Part shown: positions 35,411 through 43,579 of the stretch, piece by piece
Layout of the letters: every line of letters begins with the position of its first letter
Numbering within the stretch: the stretch's first letter is position 1
Assembly (NCBI RefSeq): GCF_000482745.1
Contig: NZ_KI519496.1
Coordinates: forward strand, 1 to 64,000
DNA: 64,000 nt
From: Oleidesulfovibrio alaskensis DSM 16109
Lineage (GTDB): Bacteria; Desulfobacterota; Desulfovibrionia; Desulfovibrionales; Desulfovibrionaceae
Reading direction: 5' to 3'
Program-made: the position numbers and the translations under genes
The notes under the pieces: generated by a model
The model's database searches: none
Told to the model about the DNA's origin: nothing
Seen by the model: the letters and a program-made list of their open reading frames with translations, nothing else

Positions 35411-35442
35411 AAGGCCCGTTCTGCCATGGCAGAACGGGCCTT
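35411..35442. terminator. 32-base perfect palindrome between convergent genes
   Basis: AAGGCCCGTTCTGCCA and its exact complement make a strand-symmetric hairpin. It lies between the plus-strand PHP-glycosyltransferase gene and the convergent infA. The arms begin and end in A/T but no long T run follows. It probably serves both genes. Confidence 0.65.
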
Positions 35443-35483
35443 GCCGATGCACCGGAACCATCCGGCACTGCGCCGCGCCGGCG

Positions 35484-35702
35484 CTACCGGGGACGGAAGG
35501 TGATGCGCCCGCGGGTCAGGTCGTAAGGAGACAATTCAACGCTCACCTTGTCTCCGGGAAGAACACGGATATGGAATTTGCGCATCTTGCCGGAAATATG
35601 CGCAAGAACTTCGTGCCCGTTTTCCAGTTCCACACGGAACATGGCGTTGGGCAGCGCTTCCTGCACGACACCGGTAACTGTAATGGCTTCTTCTTTGGCC
35701 AT
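35484..35702 (-). CDS. infA: Translation initiation factor IF-1
   Basis: IF-1 binds the A site of the 30S subunit and assists IF-2 and IF-3 during initiation. The 72-residue S1/OB-fold protein is of standard length and has the family run [33 protein letters not shown] and [30 protein letters not shown] site precedes the ATG. The initiator tRNA gene lies 80 bases upstream on the same strand, with a terminator in between. Confidence 0.97.
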
Positions 35703-35742
35703 AGATCCTCCAGAATCACTTGCGGCAGTGACAGACTGCCAT

Positions 35743-35776
35743 AAAAAAACGCGGCCCCCTGCTTATGCAGGGGGCC
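35743..35776 (-). terminator. Terminator of the initiator tRNA gene
   Basis: GGCCCCCTGC and GCAGGGGGCC form a perfect 10-bp stem with a 4-base loop. On the minus strand it is followed by GCGTTTTTTT. It sits between the tRNA 3' end and infA, so transcripts reaching infA from the tRNA promoter must read through it. Confidence 0.88.
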
Positions 35777-35782
35777 GGAATT

Positions 35783-35859
<77 letters not shown>

Positions 35860-35920
35860 TCACTCTCAGGTATTGACCTTTTCCGAAGCGCCCTGAAGGC
35901 GTCTCAGTCAAGGGACGTAA

Positions 35921-35949
35921 GAAATACTCTTAGCCCCCCTGCCTGTCAA
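35921..35949 (-). promoter_or_regulatory. Strong promoter of the initiator tRNA gene
   Basis: On the minus strand a perfect TTGACA (35949-35944), a 17-base spacer and TATTTC (35926-35921) are preceded by an A/T-only stretch like an UP element. This places the start of transcription about 55 bases before the tRNA. Confidence 0.75.
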
Positions 35950-35980
35950 CATAATTTTAAAAAAATTTTACACACTGCGG

Positions 35981-36652
35981 TCAGAACCGCACAAGTTCAG
36001 CCGTCAACCCGCCGGAATTCATGCGGATAACGGCATACCCGCCGGTAGAGAACGCCCCGGGGTTAACCACAACCGTGCGGCCTATGCGGTCAGTCCCCAT
36101 GGCTTCATGAATATGCCCCGTCAGGCACACATCGGGCTGCACACGCTCGATAAAAGCCCGCACGGCGGCGCTGCCCACATGAGTTCCGTTGGGCAGGCGG
36201 TCACACACGGTATCCGCTGGCGGGTTGTGCACCACCAGCAACAGATGCCTGAGATGTTTCACCTGCTCCCATGCTTCTTCCAGCCACAGGCCGAGCTGTT
36301 CGTCAGAATACTCGCTGGGTGTGCCGAACGGGGTGAACGTGGAACAGCCCACCCCCATGACCCCCACTCCGGGAGCCAGTTCCCGGCCGCGGGCATGCAG
36401 GTTTATGCCTTCGCTGCTCAGCCAGTCGTCCACTTCCTGACGGTCCATGTTGCCTATCTGGGCAAGCACCGCGGGATTGCTGGCCCGTACGGCCTCCACC
36501 ACGCGACGGGCCACGGCGGTACCGTCTGCCAGCGTCAGGTCGCCGCTGATGATCACTCCCTGAGCACCGCCGATGCCGGCCACATCGGCCAGCCGGGCCG
36601 TGCTTTCGTGCACGTCGCCTATGCCTATCCAGTATACGTCATTGCTTTGCAT
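35981..36652 (-). CDS. Metallophosphoesterase (calcineurin-like, YfcE-type)
   Basis: The 223-residue protein has the metallophosphoesterase signature. GIGDVHES gives the D-x-H metal ligands, then ISGDLT, IGNMD in place of the usual GNHD, VVHNPP and TGHIHEA, with a final VVNPGAFS. It is probably a two-metal phosphohydrolase; the substrate is unknown. The Asn-Met-Asp replacing Asn-His-Asp is notable because that His normally protonates the leaving group, though some families keep activity with variants. An AACAGGATGCC stretch precedes the ATG. Confidence 0.82.
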   Translation of the reverse strand: MQSNDVYWIGIGDVHESTARLADVAGIGGAQGVIISGDLTLADGTAVARRVVEAVRASNPAVLAQIGNMDRQEVDDWLSSEGINLHARGRELAPGVGVMGVGCSTFTPFGTPSEYSDEQLGLWLEEAWEQVKHLRHLLLVVHNPPADTVCDRLPNGTHVGSAAVRAFIERVQPDVCLTGHIHEAMGTDRIGRTVVVNPGAFSTGGYAVIRMNSGGLTAELVRF

Positions 36653-36743
36653 GGCATCCTGTTCCCTGCTAAAGTTCGCCTCACCGGACGGGCGCATTGA
36701 CAATGCCCGCCCGTACACACTCAGTTTATACAAGATTACCGTA

Positions 36744-37370
36744 ATGACCAAGCACCAGACACACACCGGCAGCGGGTGCCCCCCCTGCGACAAAACAGCG
36801 CTGCGCCGTCTGCTGCGCGCCCGGCGCGACGCATTGGAGCCGCAACAGGCCGCACAGTCTGCAGCCGCGGCACAACGCCACCTGCTGCGGCACCCCGTAT
36901 GGCAGTCGGCAAAACAGGTACTGCTGTATATGCCCGTCCGCAACGAAACAGCCACGGACCTGCTGCTGCACGACGCATGGCAACAGGGCAAAAGCGTACT
37001 GCTGCCGCGCTGCATACCGGACTGCCCCGGCGAAATGTGTCTGGCCCCGTGCGCCTGTGCGGCCGACCTTGTCACCGGACAGTACGGCATTGCCGAACCG
37101 GACCCCGCCACCTGTCCGGCTGTGGATGTGACCGGCCCCTCCTTTGCCCCGCAGGTGGCCGTCATCCCCGGAGTGGGTTTTGACCGTGCAGGCAACAGGC
37201 TCGGCTTCGGCGCGGGCTATTACGACCGGTTTCTGGCGCTGCCTGCCATGCAGTCCGCAGTGCTGGTGGGGCTTGCCTATCCGTTTCAGATCACGGATTC
37301 ACTGCCCAGCGACCCGTGGGACAGGCCCGTGAACGCATTATGCACCGAGGAGGGCCTCTTATGGCTGTAA
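36744..37370 (+). CDS. 5-formyltetrahydrofolate cyclo-ligase
   Basis: Converts 5-formyl-THF to 5,10-methenyl-THF with ATP, recycling a storage folate. The 208-residue sequence has the family marks LRRLLRARRDAL near the N-terminus, VLLYMPVRNE and the C-terminal signature VIPGVGFDRAGNRLGFGAGYYDRFL. The start at 36744 is preceded by only a weak ribosome-binding site; upstream in-frame sequence is not family-like. The gene runs 10 bases into the next gene, starting a chain of overlapping folate-related genes. Confidence 0.9.
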   Translation: MTKHQTHTGSGCPPCDKTALRRLLRARRDALEPQQAAQSAAAAQRHLLRHPVWQSAKQVLLYMPVRNETATDLLLHDAWQQGKSVLLPRCIPDCPGEMCLAPCACAADLVTGQYGIAEPDPATCPAVDVTGPSFAPQVAVIPGVGFDRAGNRLGFGAGYYDRFLALPAMQSAVLVGLAYPFQITDSLPSDPWDRPVNALCTEEGLLWL

Positions 37371-38122
37371 ATGTTATCCCGTTCCGCTTTCCCGGCATAC
37401 CGGCCGTGCGCTGCGCCTTTCAGACCCGTCAGGGCGGCACGGACAAAGACGCCGCAGGGCCGGAATACTGCGGGGGAAACATATCATATGACGTGGGCGA
37501 CAACGCGGAACATGTCACCGCCAACCGCCGGATGCTGCACAGGCAGCTTGGTTTTGACCGCTGGGTGGAGCTGCGGCAGGTGCACGGCGACGTGCTGGTG
37601 ACGGATTCACGCCCCGTGACCGCCGTGGACGAACGCCCCCGGACAGAAGCGGACGGACACACGACCGACCGGCCCGGAGACGCCCTCATCATCAAGACAG
37701 CAGACTGCCAGCCCATACTGCTGGCGCACACGTCGGGCCGGTACATCGCCGCCCTGCATGCAGGATGGCGCGGCAACCGCGCAGGCTTCATCGGCTCCGC
37801 CGTCGCGCGGTTCTGCAGCAGATACGGCATATCCCCGGCCGATGTCATGGCCGTGCGCGGGCCGAGTCTGGGCCCTGCAGCAGCACAGTTTGTCAACTTT
37901 GACACGGAATGGGGCCCCGCATGGCAGCACTGGTTTCATAAAGAGCATATGACCATGGATCTGTGGTCGCTCACACGCCACCAGCTGCATGAAGCCGGCC
38001 TGCCCCGTGAACAGATATTCAGTCTGGACCTGTGCACGTGGTCGCTGCCCGACATGTTCTTTTCATACCGCCGCGCCAAGGCTTCGGGCAGGCAGGCAGC
38101 CTTCATCTGGATCGAGCGCTGA
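37361..38122 (+). CDS. YfiH/YlmD-family purine nucleoside phosphorylase-like protein
   Basis: The 253-residue protein belongs to the family once called multicopper polyphenol oxidases or laccase-domain proteins. Members were later shown to act on purine nucleosides, and E. coli YfiH has a peptidoglycan-editing role. Zinc ligands are in ELRQVHGDVLV, ADCQPILL and LHAGWRGNRAG, with a late CTWSLPDMFFSYRR. GAGGAGGGCC precedes the ATG at 37361, which lies inside the cyclo-ligase gene. The following pabA starts eight bases after its stop. Confidence 0.88.
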   Translation: MAVNVIPFRFPGIPAVRCAFQTRQGGTDKDAAGPEYCGGNISYDVGDNAEHVTANRRMLHRQLGFDRWVELRQVHGDVLVTDSRPVTAVDERPRTEADGHTTDRPGDALIIKTADCQPILLAHTSGRYIAALHAGWRGNRAGFIGSAVARFCSRYGISPADVMAVRGPSLGPAAAQFVNFDTEWGPAWQHWFHKEHMTMDLWSLTRHQLHEAGLPREQIFSLDLCTWSLPDMFFSYRRAKASGRQAAFIWIER

Positions 38123-38130
38123 AAAACAAC

Positions 38131-38679
38131 ATGCTCCGCATACTGCTTTCCGACAACGACGACAGCTTCACCATGAATCTGGCGCACCTGCTGCACGCCG
38201 CCACAGGCAGCACCCCGCAGGTGGTCAACCATACGGCGCTGGCTGCCCGTGCCCCCGCAGCAGAGCAGGACCTTGTGGTCATATCTCCCGGTCCGGGGCA
38301 TCCCGATGAATACCCGTGCTACGGGCCGGTGCTGCAAAGCGGCAGGCCGGTACTGGGCATATGTCTGGGCATGCAGATTATCAACTGCCACTTCGGCGGC
38401 ACGGTGAAAGCGCTGGCAGGGTGCGTGCACGGAAAATCCGACACCGTTGTGATGACCGATGCGGACAAGACCCTGACCGTGGGGCGCTATCACTCACTGC
38501 ACTGCGCCACAACCGGAACGGGACTGCAGGTCACGGGGCGTACGCCTCAGGGGCTTGTCATGGCGCTGCGGCATAATTCCCTGCCCCTGTACGGGTATCA
38601 GTTCCACCCCGAATCGTTTCTGACAGCCGAAGGAGTCTGGTGCATCCGCCATGCGCTGCGTTCTCTGCATATCCTGTGA
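38131..38679 (+). CDS. pabA: Aminodeoxychorismate synthase glutamine amidotransferase subunit
   Basis: The 182-residue class I glutamine amidotransferase supplies ammonia to PabB. The catalytic Cys is in ILGICLGMQII (visible as VLGICLGMQ), and the His-x-Glu pair in YGYQFHPESFLT. The opening LLSDNDDSFTMNLAHLL and VISPGPGHPDEY are also typical. TrpG is an alternative, but the neighbouring pabB and pabC-like genes favour folate synthesis. Its 3' end overlaps pabB by 29 bases. Confidence 0.87.
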   Translation: MLRILLSDNDDSFTMNLAHLLHAATGSTPQVVNHTALAARAPAAEQDLVVISPGPGHPDEYPCYGPVLQSGRPVLGICLGMQIINCHFGGTVKALAGCVHGKSDTVVMTDADKTLTVGRYHSLHCATTGTGLQVTGRTPQGLVMALRHNSLPLYGYQFHPESFLTAEGVWCIRHALRSLHIL

Positions 38680-40003
38680 TCCGCGGTGCATTCCTCCGCT
38701 GCTGGATTTTCTGGCCCGGAGGCATCATGCCGACATGCTTCTTTCGGCACCTCCGGCCCGCGCAGAATCCTGTGCAGACGTCTGCGCAGGCTCCCCCGCG
38801 CCACGGCAGGACGTCCCCCTGCACCCCATGCACGAATCGGAATTCATGGCGGGCATCGAGCCTGTGGAATCGCTGCACATCACCGCAGCCACGCCGCGGG
38901 AACACATGCAGCGCTTCTGCAGCAACCGGCATACGCCCGTCATCGGATATCTTTCATATACCTACGGCATGGAACAGTACGACATTGCGGCGCGGGAGCA
39001 CTCTTTTCCCGCCGGGCTGCTGCGCCGCTACCAGTGCGTCGTTACCGGCTGCACCCGCACCGGCAGGCTGCGCCTGCTGGCCGACAGACACGCCGACAGC
39101 GGTCTGGTGGACAGCCTGTGCCGGCTGCTGCAGGCAGGCAGTCCCGAACCGCCGCGCCCCCACACCCCCGTAACCGCAGCCGGACCGCTGCGCCAGTCCC
39201 TCACGAGGGAAGAATATCAGGAGGGCGTAAGGCAGACACAGCGGCACATCGCGGCAGGCGACACATATCAGCTGAACCTGTCCATCAGATTCGACCTGCC
39301 GCTGGCAACCCCGCCGGATACCACCGCACTGTTCCTGCACCTGTGGCTCAACCGTCCGGCACCGTTTTACGCACTGCTGCACGACGGGCCCCTGACCATT
39401 GTGTCCACCTCGCCGGAGCGGTATCTGCGCATCAGCCGGGGCACGGTGCTAACCCAGCCCATCAAGGGCACGCTCGCCTTTGACACATGGCAGCCGCAAC
39501 TGGTGCACACACTGACCTCGTCACCCAAAGAACGCGCCGAACTGTCCATGATCGTCGATCTGCTGCGCAACGACATCTCCACCCGCTGCCGGTTCGGCTC
39601 CGTGCGGGTGAGAGACCACTGCAGCACCTTTGTCGTGGACAGGCTCATTCAGATGTACAGCAACGTGCACGGCATACTGCGCCCGGACAGCACCCCGCTG
39701 GACCTGCTGCTGGACGCATTTCCGGGCGGTTCCGTCACCGGCTGTCCCAAGCTGCGCACCATGCAGATAATCGACAGGCTGGAACCGCACAGCCGCGACC
39801 TGTACTGCGGCAGTATTTTCTGCTTCAACGGCCCTGACCATCTGGACGCATCCGTCGCCATACGGACAGGCTGGCACGACGCCCGTACCGGCGTGTTTTC
39901 ATGGTTTGCCGGCAGCGGTCTGGTGACAGATTCCGTACCGGAAAACGAATACGCCGAAACCATGGCCAAAGCCCGGAAATTTCAGGAGGCGCTCTGCCCG
40001 TGA
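38651..40003 (+). CDS. pabB: Aminodeoxychorismate synthase component I (PabB)
   Basis: The 450-residue chorismate-binding enzyme makes 4-amino-4-deoxychorismate from chorismate with PabA. The C-terminal catalytic domain (about 185-445) shows GDTYQLNLSIRF, TSPERYLRI, the PIKGT motif with its Lys, ELSMIVDLLRND, FPGGSVTGCPK and AGSGLVTDSVPENEY. The PIKGT form is characteristic of PabB rather than TrpE. The N-terminal half is weakly conserved. The start overlaps pabA, and the stop overlaps the start of the next gene. Confidence 0.9.
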   Translation: MRCVLCISCDPRCIPPLLDFLARRHHADMLLSAPPARAESCADVCAGSPAPRQDVPLHPMHESEFMAGIEPVESLHITAATPREHMQRFCSNRHTPVIGYLSYTYGMEQYDIAAREHSFPAGLLRRYQCVVTGCTRTGRLRLLADRHADSGLVDSLCRLLQAGSPEPPRPHTPVTAAGPLRQSLTREEYQEGVRQTQRHIAAGDTYQLNLSIRFDLPLATPPDTTALFLHLWLNRPAPFYALLHDGPLTIVSTSPERYLRISRGTVLTQPIKGTLAFDTWQPQLVHTLTSSPKERAELSMIVDLLRNDISTRCRFGSVRVRDHCSTFVVDRLIQMYSNVHGILRPDSTPLDLLLDAFPGGSVTGCPKLRTMQIIDRLEPHSRDLYCGSIFCFNGPDHLDASVAIRTGWHDARTGVFSWFAGSGLVTDSVPENEYAETMAKARKFQEALCP

Positions 40004-40800
40004 CCTATGTACGCAACAATGCGTTGCATTGCGGCCCGCTGCCGCAACATGTGACCGCCCCTTCATTCCGTTCGGGAACAGGTTTTTACGAAACCCTGCT
40101 GTACAACGGCTGCAGGCTGGTCAATGCCGACGCCCACATGGAGCGCATCACACGCTCCGCCCGCGCATGCGGCCTGCACCTGCTGCCCGTGGACCTGCAC
40201 GCCGCGGCGCAGATGCTGCTCGACCATCTGGGACTGTGCGGCAGCATGGCGCGCATCAACCTTTTCTACACGCTGGAAAGCGCGCCGGCAGCAGATGCTT
40301 CCGGTCTGTGTCCTCCGCTTGTGCCCGCAGTGACGGCCGCACCCTATACGCCCCCCTCTGCAGACAAGGCTTTCCGGCTGTGCCGGGCGCTGCACGGTGT
40401 GCAGTCGTGGTGGCATGAGCACAAAACAACCGCCCACATGGGGCATTTGATGGAACGCACGCATGCGCAGGCGGCCGGATACGATGACGCTGTACTGCAT
40501 CTTCCCGACGGAGCCATTCTGGAAACCACCACCGCAGCGCTGATATTCTATAACGGCTCACGGTTTACAGCGCCCTTTCCCCGCTTTAGACTCAGCAGCA
40601 CGGCCGAAGCCCTTGTAAAGGACGTGCTCGGCATAACATACGAAAAGATAACTGCGGACAGGCTGGGATGCATGCAGCATGCATATGTACTCAATGCCCT
40701 TATGGGCATGCGCCCCGTCCGCAGCATAGACACGGCAGAATTCAACCCCGATACGGACCTATGCAACGAAATGACAGTTCTCATACAGAAAGCGGCATGA
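40000..40800 (+). CDS. pabC: Class IV PLP protein, probable 4-amino-4-deoxychorismate lyase
   Basis: The 266-residue fold-type IV enzyme would release pyruvate from aminodeoxychorismate to give 4-aminobenzoate. Family segments are RSGTGFYETLLYNG, MERITRSARACGL, HEHKTTAHMGHLMERTHAQAAGYDDAVL and ETTTAALIFY. The Lys in HEHKTT is the likely PLP anchor. The start codon is GTG at 40000, overlapping the pabB stop as GTGA and preceded by AGGAGG. The fold alone does not exclude an aminotransferase, but the operon makes PabC most likely. Confidence 0.82.
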   Translation: MTYVRNNALHCGPLPQHVTAPSFRSGTGFYETLLYNGCRLVNADAHMERITRSARACGLHLLPVDLHAAAQMLLDHLGLCGSMARINLFYTLESAPAADASGLCPPLVPAVTAAPYTPPSADKAFRLCRALHGVQSWWHEHKTTAHMGHLMERTHAQAAGYDDAVLHLPDGAILETTTAALIFYNGSRFTAPFPRFRLSSTAEALVKDVLGITYEKITADRLGCMQHAYVLNALMGMRPVRSIDTAEFNPDTDLCNEMTVLIQKAA

Positions 40801-41633
40801 CATTCCTGCCTGCCGCCGCACGGGTTGCTCTGCTGCTCTGCGCCATATGCTTCTGTACCGCCGCAGCGGCAGCGGCAGGGCAGTCCGCGCTCCCGCTGCC
40901 ACGGACGGTCACTCTGGCGGTGAACAGCGCCACACCGCCCTATGTGCTGGAAGAATCCGGTTCAGGTCTTGAAGTGGACATCGTGCGGGCCGCGCTGAAA
41001 ACGCAGGGCGTGGACGTGCGTCTGCTGTACGCATCGCAGCTGCGCATGGGGCAGCTGCTGCATGAAGGCAGGGTGGACGCCATCACGCCGGTTTCACGCA
41101 TGGCGGGCATGCAGAACGTCTTTCTGTCGGCAAACCACATCAGCTACCGCAACATTGCAGTGTCGCTGCGTGCGAACAACTGCACCATCAGCGCTGTGGC
41201 CGATCTGAAAAAATACGTTGTTCAGGCTTTTCAGAATGCCAGCCGGCTTCTGGGGTCGGAATATCTGAATGCGGTGCGGCAGTCGCCGCGATATATGGAA
41301 ACGCCCGATCAGGCGGGGCAGGTACTGGCCTTTTTCACACGACAGGACAGGGTCATCGTGCTGGACGAACGCATCTTCAGGCATTTTGTACATAAAATTC
41401 CGGCAGAAATGACAGATGATTACGTCATTCACACAATATTTCCCGAAACACGCTACCATGTGGCGTTCGCAGATGCGGCACTGCGCAACGCGTTTAACAA
41501 AGGCCTGCAGCAGATAGTCTCGGACGGCACATACAAAAAAATTACAAGCGGCTACCCGACACTGTGTAAAACCCGGGACTGCTACAAAAGAAAACCGGAA
41601 AAAAGACCGCACCCGCGCAGTCCCGACATGTAG
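40797..41633 (+). CDS. Exported solute-binding-protein-like protein at the end of the folate cluster
   Basis: The 278-residue protein has a signal peptide (about 5-29) and a family 3 solute-binding fold: VTLAVNSATPPYVLEESGSGLEVDIVRAAL, LLHEGRVDAITPVSRM, then a conserved late region ending in GTYKKITSGY. It shares the ATGA stop/start overlap with pabC, so it is translated with the folate genes although nothing else links it to folate. No permease or ATPase gene adjoins. The Lys/Arg-rich C-terminal tail (RKPEKRPHPR) is unusual. Function unknown. Confidence 0.75.
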   Translation: MTFLPAAARVALLLCAICFCTAAAAAAGQSALPLPRTVTLAVNSATPPYVLEESGSGLEVDIVRAALKTQGVDVRLLYASQLRMGQLLHEGRVDAITPVSRMAGMQNVFLSANHISYRNIAVSLRANNCTISAVADLKKYVVQAFQNASRLLGSEYLNAVRQSPRYMETPDQAGQVLAFFTRQDRVIVLDERIFRHFVHKIPAEMTDDYVIHTIFPETRYHVAFADAALRNAFNKGLQQIVSDGTYKKITSGYPTLCKTRDCYKRKPEKRPHPRSPDM

Positions 41634-41638
41634 CCGGG

Positions 41639-42820
41639 CTAATCTTTGCCGAAGCCGAACAATCTGCCCCGCACGATGGCAGCGGAACCGAACCTGTCGC
41701 GCACGGCATCCATGGTCTTTTCCAGCTGCTCGCTTTTTTCGTCACGCACAGCGGCGGGAGAACACAGCGGCAATGCCAGCTGCTGCGGCCCTTCGGCGTA
41801 ATGTGACAGGCCCACCCCGATAAGCCGGACCTTCTGCGGCAGGTCCATCTCGTCCAGCAGCGCTGCGGCGGTATCATAGATGACCCTTGTGCTGCTTGTG
41901 GGTGCGGCAAGCGTTCTGCTGCGGGTCACCGTTCTGAAGTCGGCAAACTTCACTTTCAGCGTCACAGTACGGCCGGAAAGCCCCATGCGCCGCTGATTCC
42001 GCCCCACCCGTTCCGCCTGCTTCAAAAGCCAGGTCTTCAGCAGTTCCCGGTCATCCGTATCTTCCTCAAAGGTGTTTTCGGCACTTTCCGACTTGACCTG
42101 CGTGTACGGTTCCACCACGCGGGGGTCAATGCCCTGCGCCCTGGCAAAAAGCCCCAGCCCGCCCTTGCCGAAACGGCGCTGCCAGAATGTTTCGGGATAA
42201 CGCAGCACGTCACCGGCAGTACGCACCCCCAGCGCCTGCAACTGACCGGCAAAATGCCGCCCCACACCGGGAATGTCGCCCACAGGCAGCACCGCCAGAA
42301 AACCGGCAACCTCATCAGGTTGCAGCACAAACAGCCCGTCCGGCTTGTTCACGTCCGAAGCGATTTTTGCCAGAAACTTGACCGGCGCAACCCCTACCGA
42401 ACAGGTAAGCGAAACAGCCTCACGCACGGCAGCGCGTATGCGCCGGGCCATTTCTTCCGGCGGACCGAACAACCGTGCGCTGCCGGTGGCGTCCAGATAC
42501 GCCTCATCCACCGAGGCCTGCTCCACCAGCGGCGAAAATTCATGCAGCACCTGCATGACCTGTGCGGATATCTCTTTGTACCGGTGCATACGGCCTTTGA
42601 CAAACACCGCATGCGGACACAGCCTGCGCGCCTGCCCCGAAGGCATGGCCGAACGGATGCCGTAGCGCCGCGCTTCGTACGAGGCGGCGGCGACAACCCC
42701 GCGCTTGCCCCCGCCCACAACCACAGGGCGGCCGCGCAGCGCAGCATTGTCCAGCTGCTCGACAGATGCGAAAAAGGCATCCATATCAATATGCATGATA
42801 CACCGTGTCCACTGACTCAT
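41639..42820 (-). CDS. dinB: DNA polymerase IV (Y family, DinB)
   Basis: The 393-residue error-prone translesion polymerase begins CIMHIDMDAFFASVEQ, with catalytic Asp in MHIDMD, and continues RGVVAAASYEARRYGIRSAM and VEQASVDEAYLDATG (the SxDE acidic pair). A helix-hairpin-helix IPGVGRHFAGQLQALGV follows. The little-finger domain carries VTLKVKFADFRTVTRS, and the C-terminus is Gln/Leu-containing (PQQLALPL), resembling a beta-clamp-binding motif. The ATG at 42820 is chosen; a later Met (MHIDMD) is possible. It converges on the solute-binding gene with five bases between stops. Confidence 0.92.
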   Translation of the reverse strand: MSQWTRCIMHIDMDAFFASVEQLDNAALRGRPVVVGGGKRGVVAAASYEARRYGIRSAMPSGQARRLCPHAVFVKGRMHRYKEISAQVMQVLHEFSPLVEQASVDEAYLDATGSARLFGPPEEMARRIRAAVREAVSLTCSVGVAPVKFLAKIASDVNKPDGLFVLQPDEVAGFLAVLPVGDIPGVGRHFAGQLQALGVRTAGDVLRYPETFWQRRFGKGGLGLFARAQGIDPRVVEPYTQVKSESAENTFEEDTDDRELLKTWLLKQAERVGRNQRRMGLSGRTVTLKVKFADFRTVTRSRTLAAPTSSTRVIYDTAAALLDEMDLPQKVRLIGVGLSHYAEGPQQLALPLCSPAAVRDEKSEQLEKTMDAVRDRFGSAAIVRGRLFGFGKD

Positions 42821-43003
42821 GCCACCGTCATACCAGATGCTCTTCCGGCACAAAAGAGCGGAACGCGCTGCCCGCCTCCGGAACACCGCCCGAGGCTCTC
42901 CATGCGAATACACGCATTGGTGTTGACCGCTGCCGGTGCAGCCGCTAAAGTTGTCAGCTGTAACTCCGCTGCATTTTTTTCACTCCCACCCGGCTGACAG
43001 TGT

Positions 43004-43429
43004 ATGAAACAATTTTTTCTCTGCATCATGTTGTGCGCACTGGCTTCTTTGCAATCCGGCTGCGTCGTCGCCGCGCTGGGTGTGGCTGCCGCCGGTGTAT
43101 CCACCACCGTTTCCGCCATGGATGAAGAAGTCTCCCAGTCGTATCCTTACCCGTACTGGTGCGTGTACAGGGCCACACATGCGGCCCTCAATGAGATGGC
43201 CATACCTGTCAGTTCCATCGAACGCACCGACGAAGGCGACAAGTTTTTCGCCACCACCAGAAAATACCCTGTCATCATCGAACTGCGCGAAGTAACCCCC
43301 TCGCTTGTCAATGTTTCCGTTTCCGCCGGCAACAACGTCTTTCAGCTGGACGCAGCCACAGGGCAGGCCATTGTCAACGGCGTGCAGGATGTCATCAGGC
43401 GTTCGCTGACAGCAGGTCTGTACCAGTAG
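43004..43429 (+). CDS. DUF3568-like lipoprotein
   Basis: The 141-residue protein has a clear lipoprotein signal: hydrophobic residues 4-17 end in LQSGC, with Cys20 as the lipidated residue. The mature part has a short Ala/Val-rich section and then a small domain (VYRATHAALNEMAIPVSS to DVIRRS) resembling the DUF3568 family of small deltaproteobacterial lipoproteins. No function is known. It is not obviously in an operon with dinB (opposite strand) or the nuclease gene 150 bases downstream. Confidence 0.75.
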   Translation: MKQFFLCIMLCALASLQSGCVVAALGVAAAGVSTTVSAMDEEVSQSYPYPYWCVYRATHAALNEMAIPVSSIERTDEGDKFFATTRKYPVIIELREVTPSLVNVSVSAGNNVFQLDAATGQAIVNGVQDVIRRSLTAGLYQ

Positions 43430-43579
43430 GCCTGCACCCTCACACGCTGCCCGCCCCGGCATCCCCGCGCGTGCCGCCCGCAGGGCCACCCTTCCGGCCG
43501 TTTGCCTCCGCGGCGTAACATGCTACCCTTCCGGTGGCCTCAACAGCCGTCCCGTTCAACCGCAAAACATGCCGAGCAT

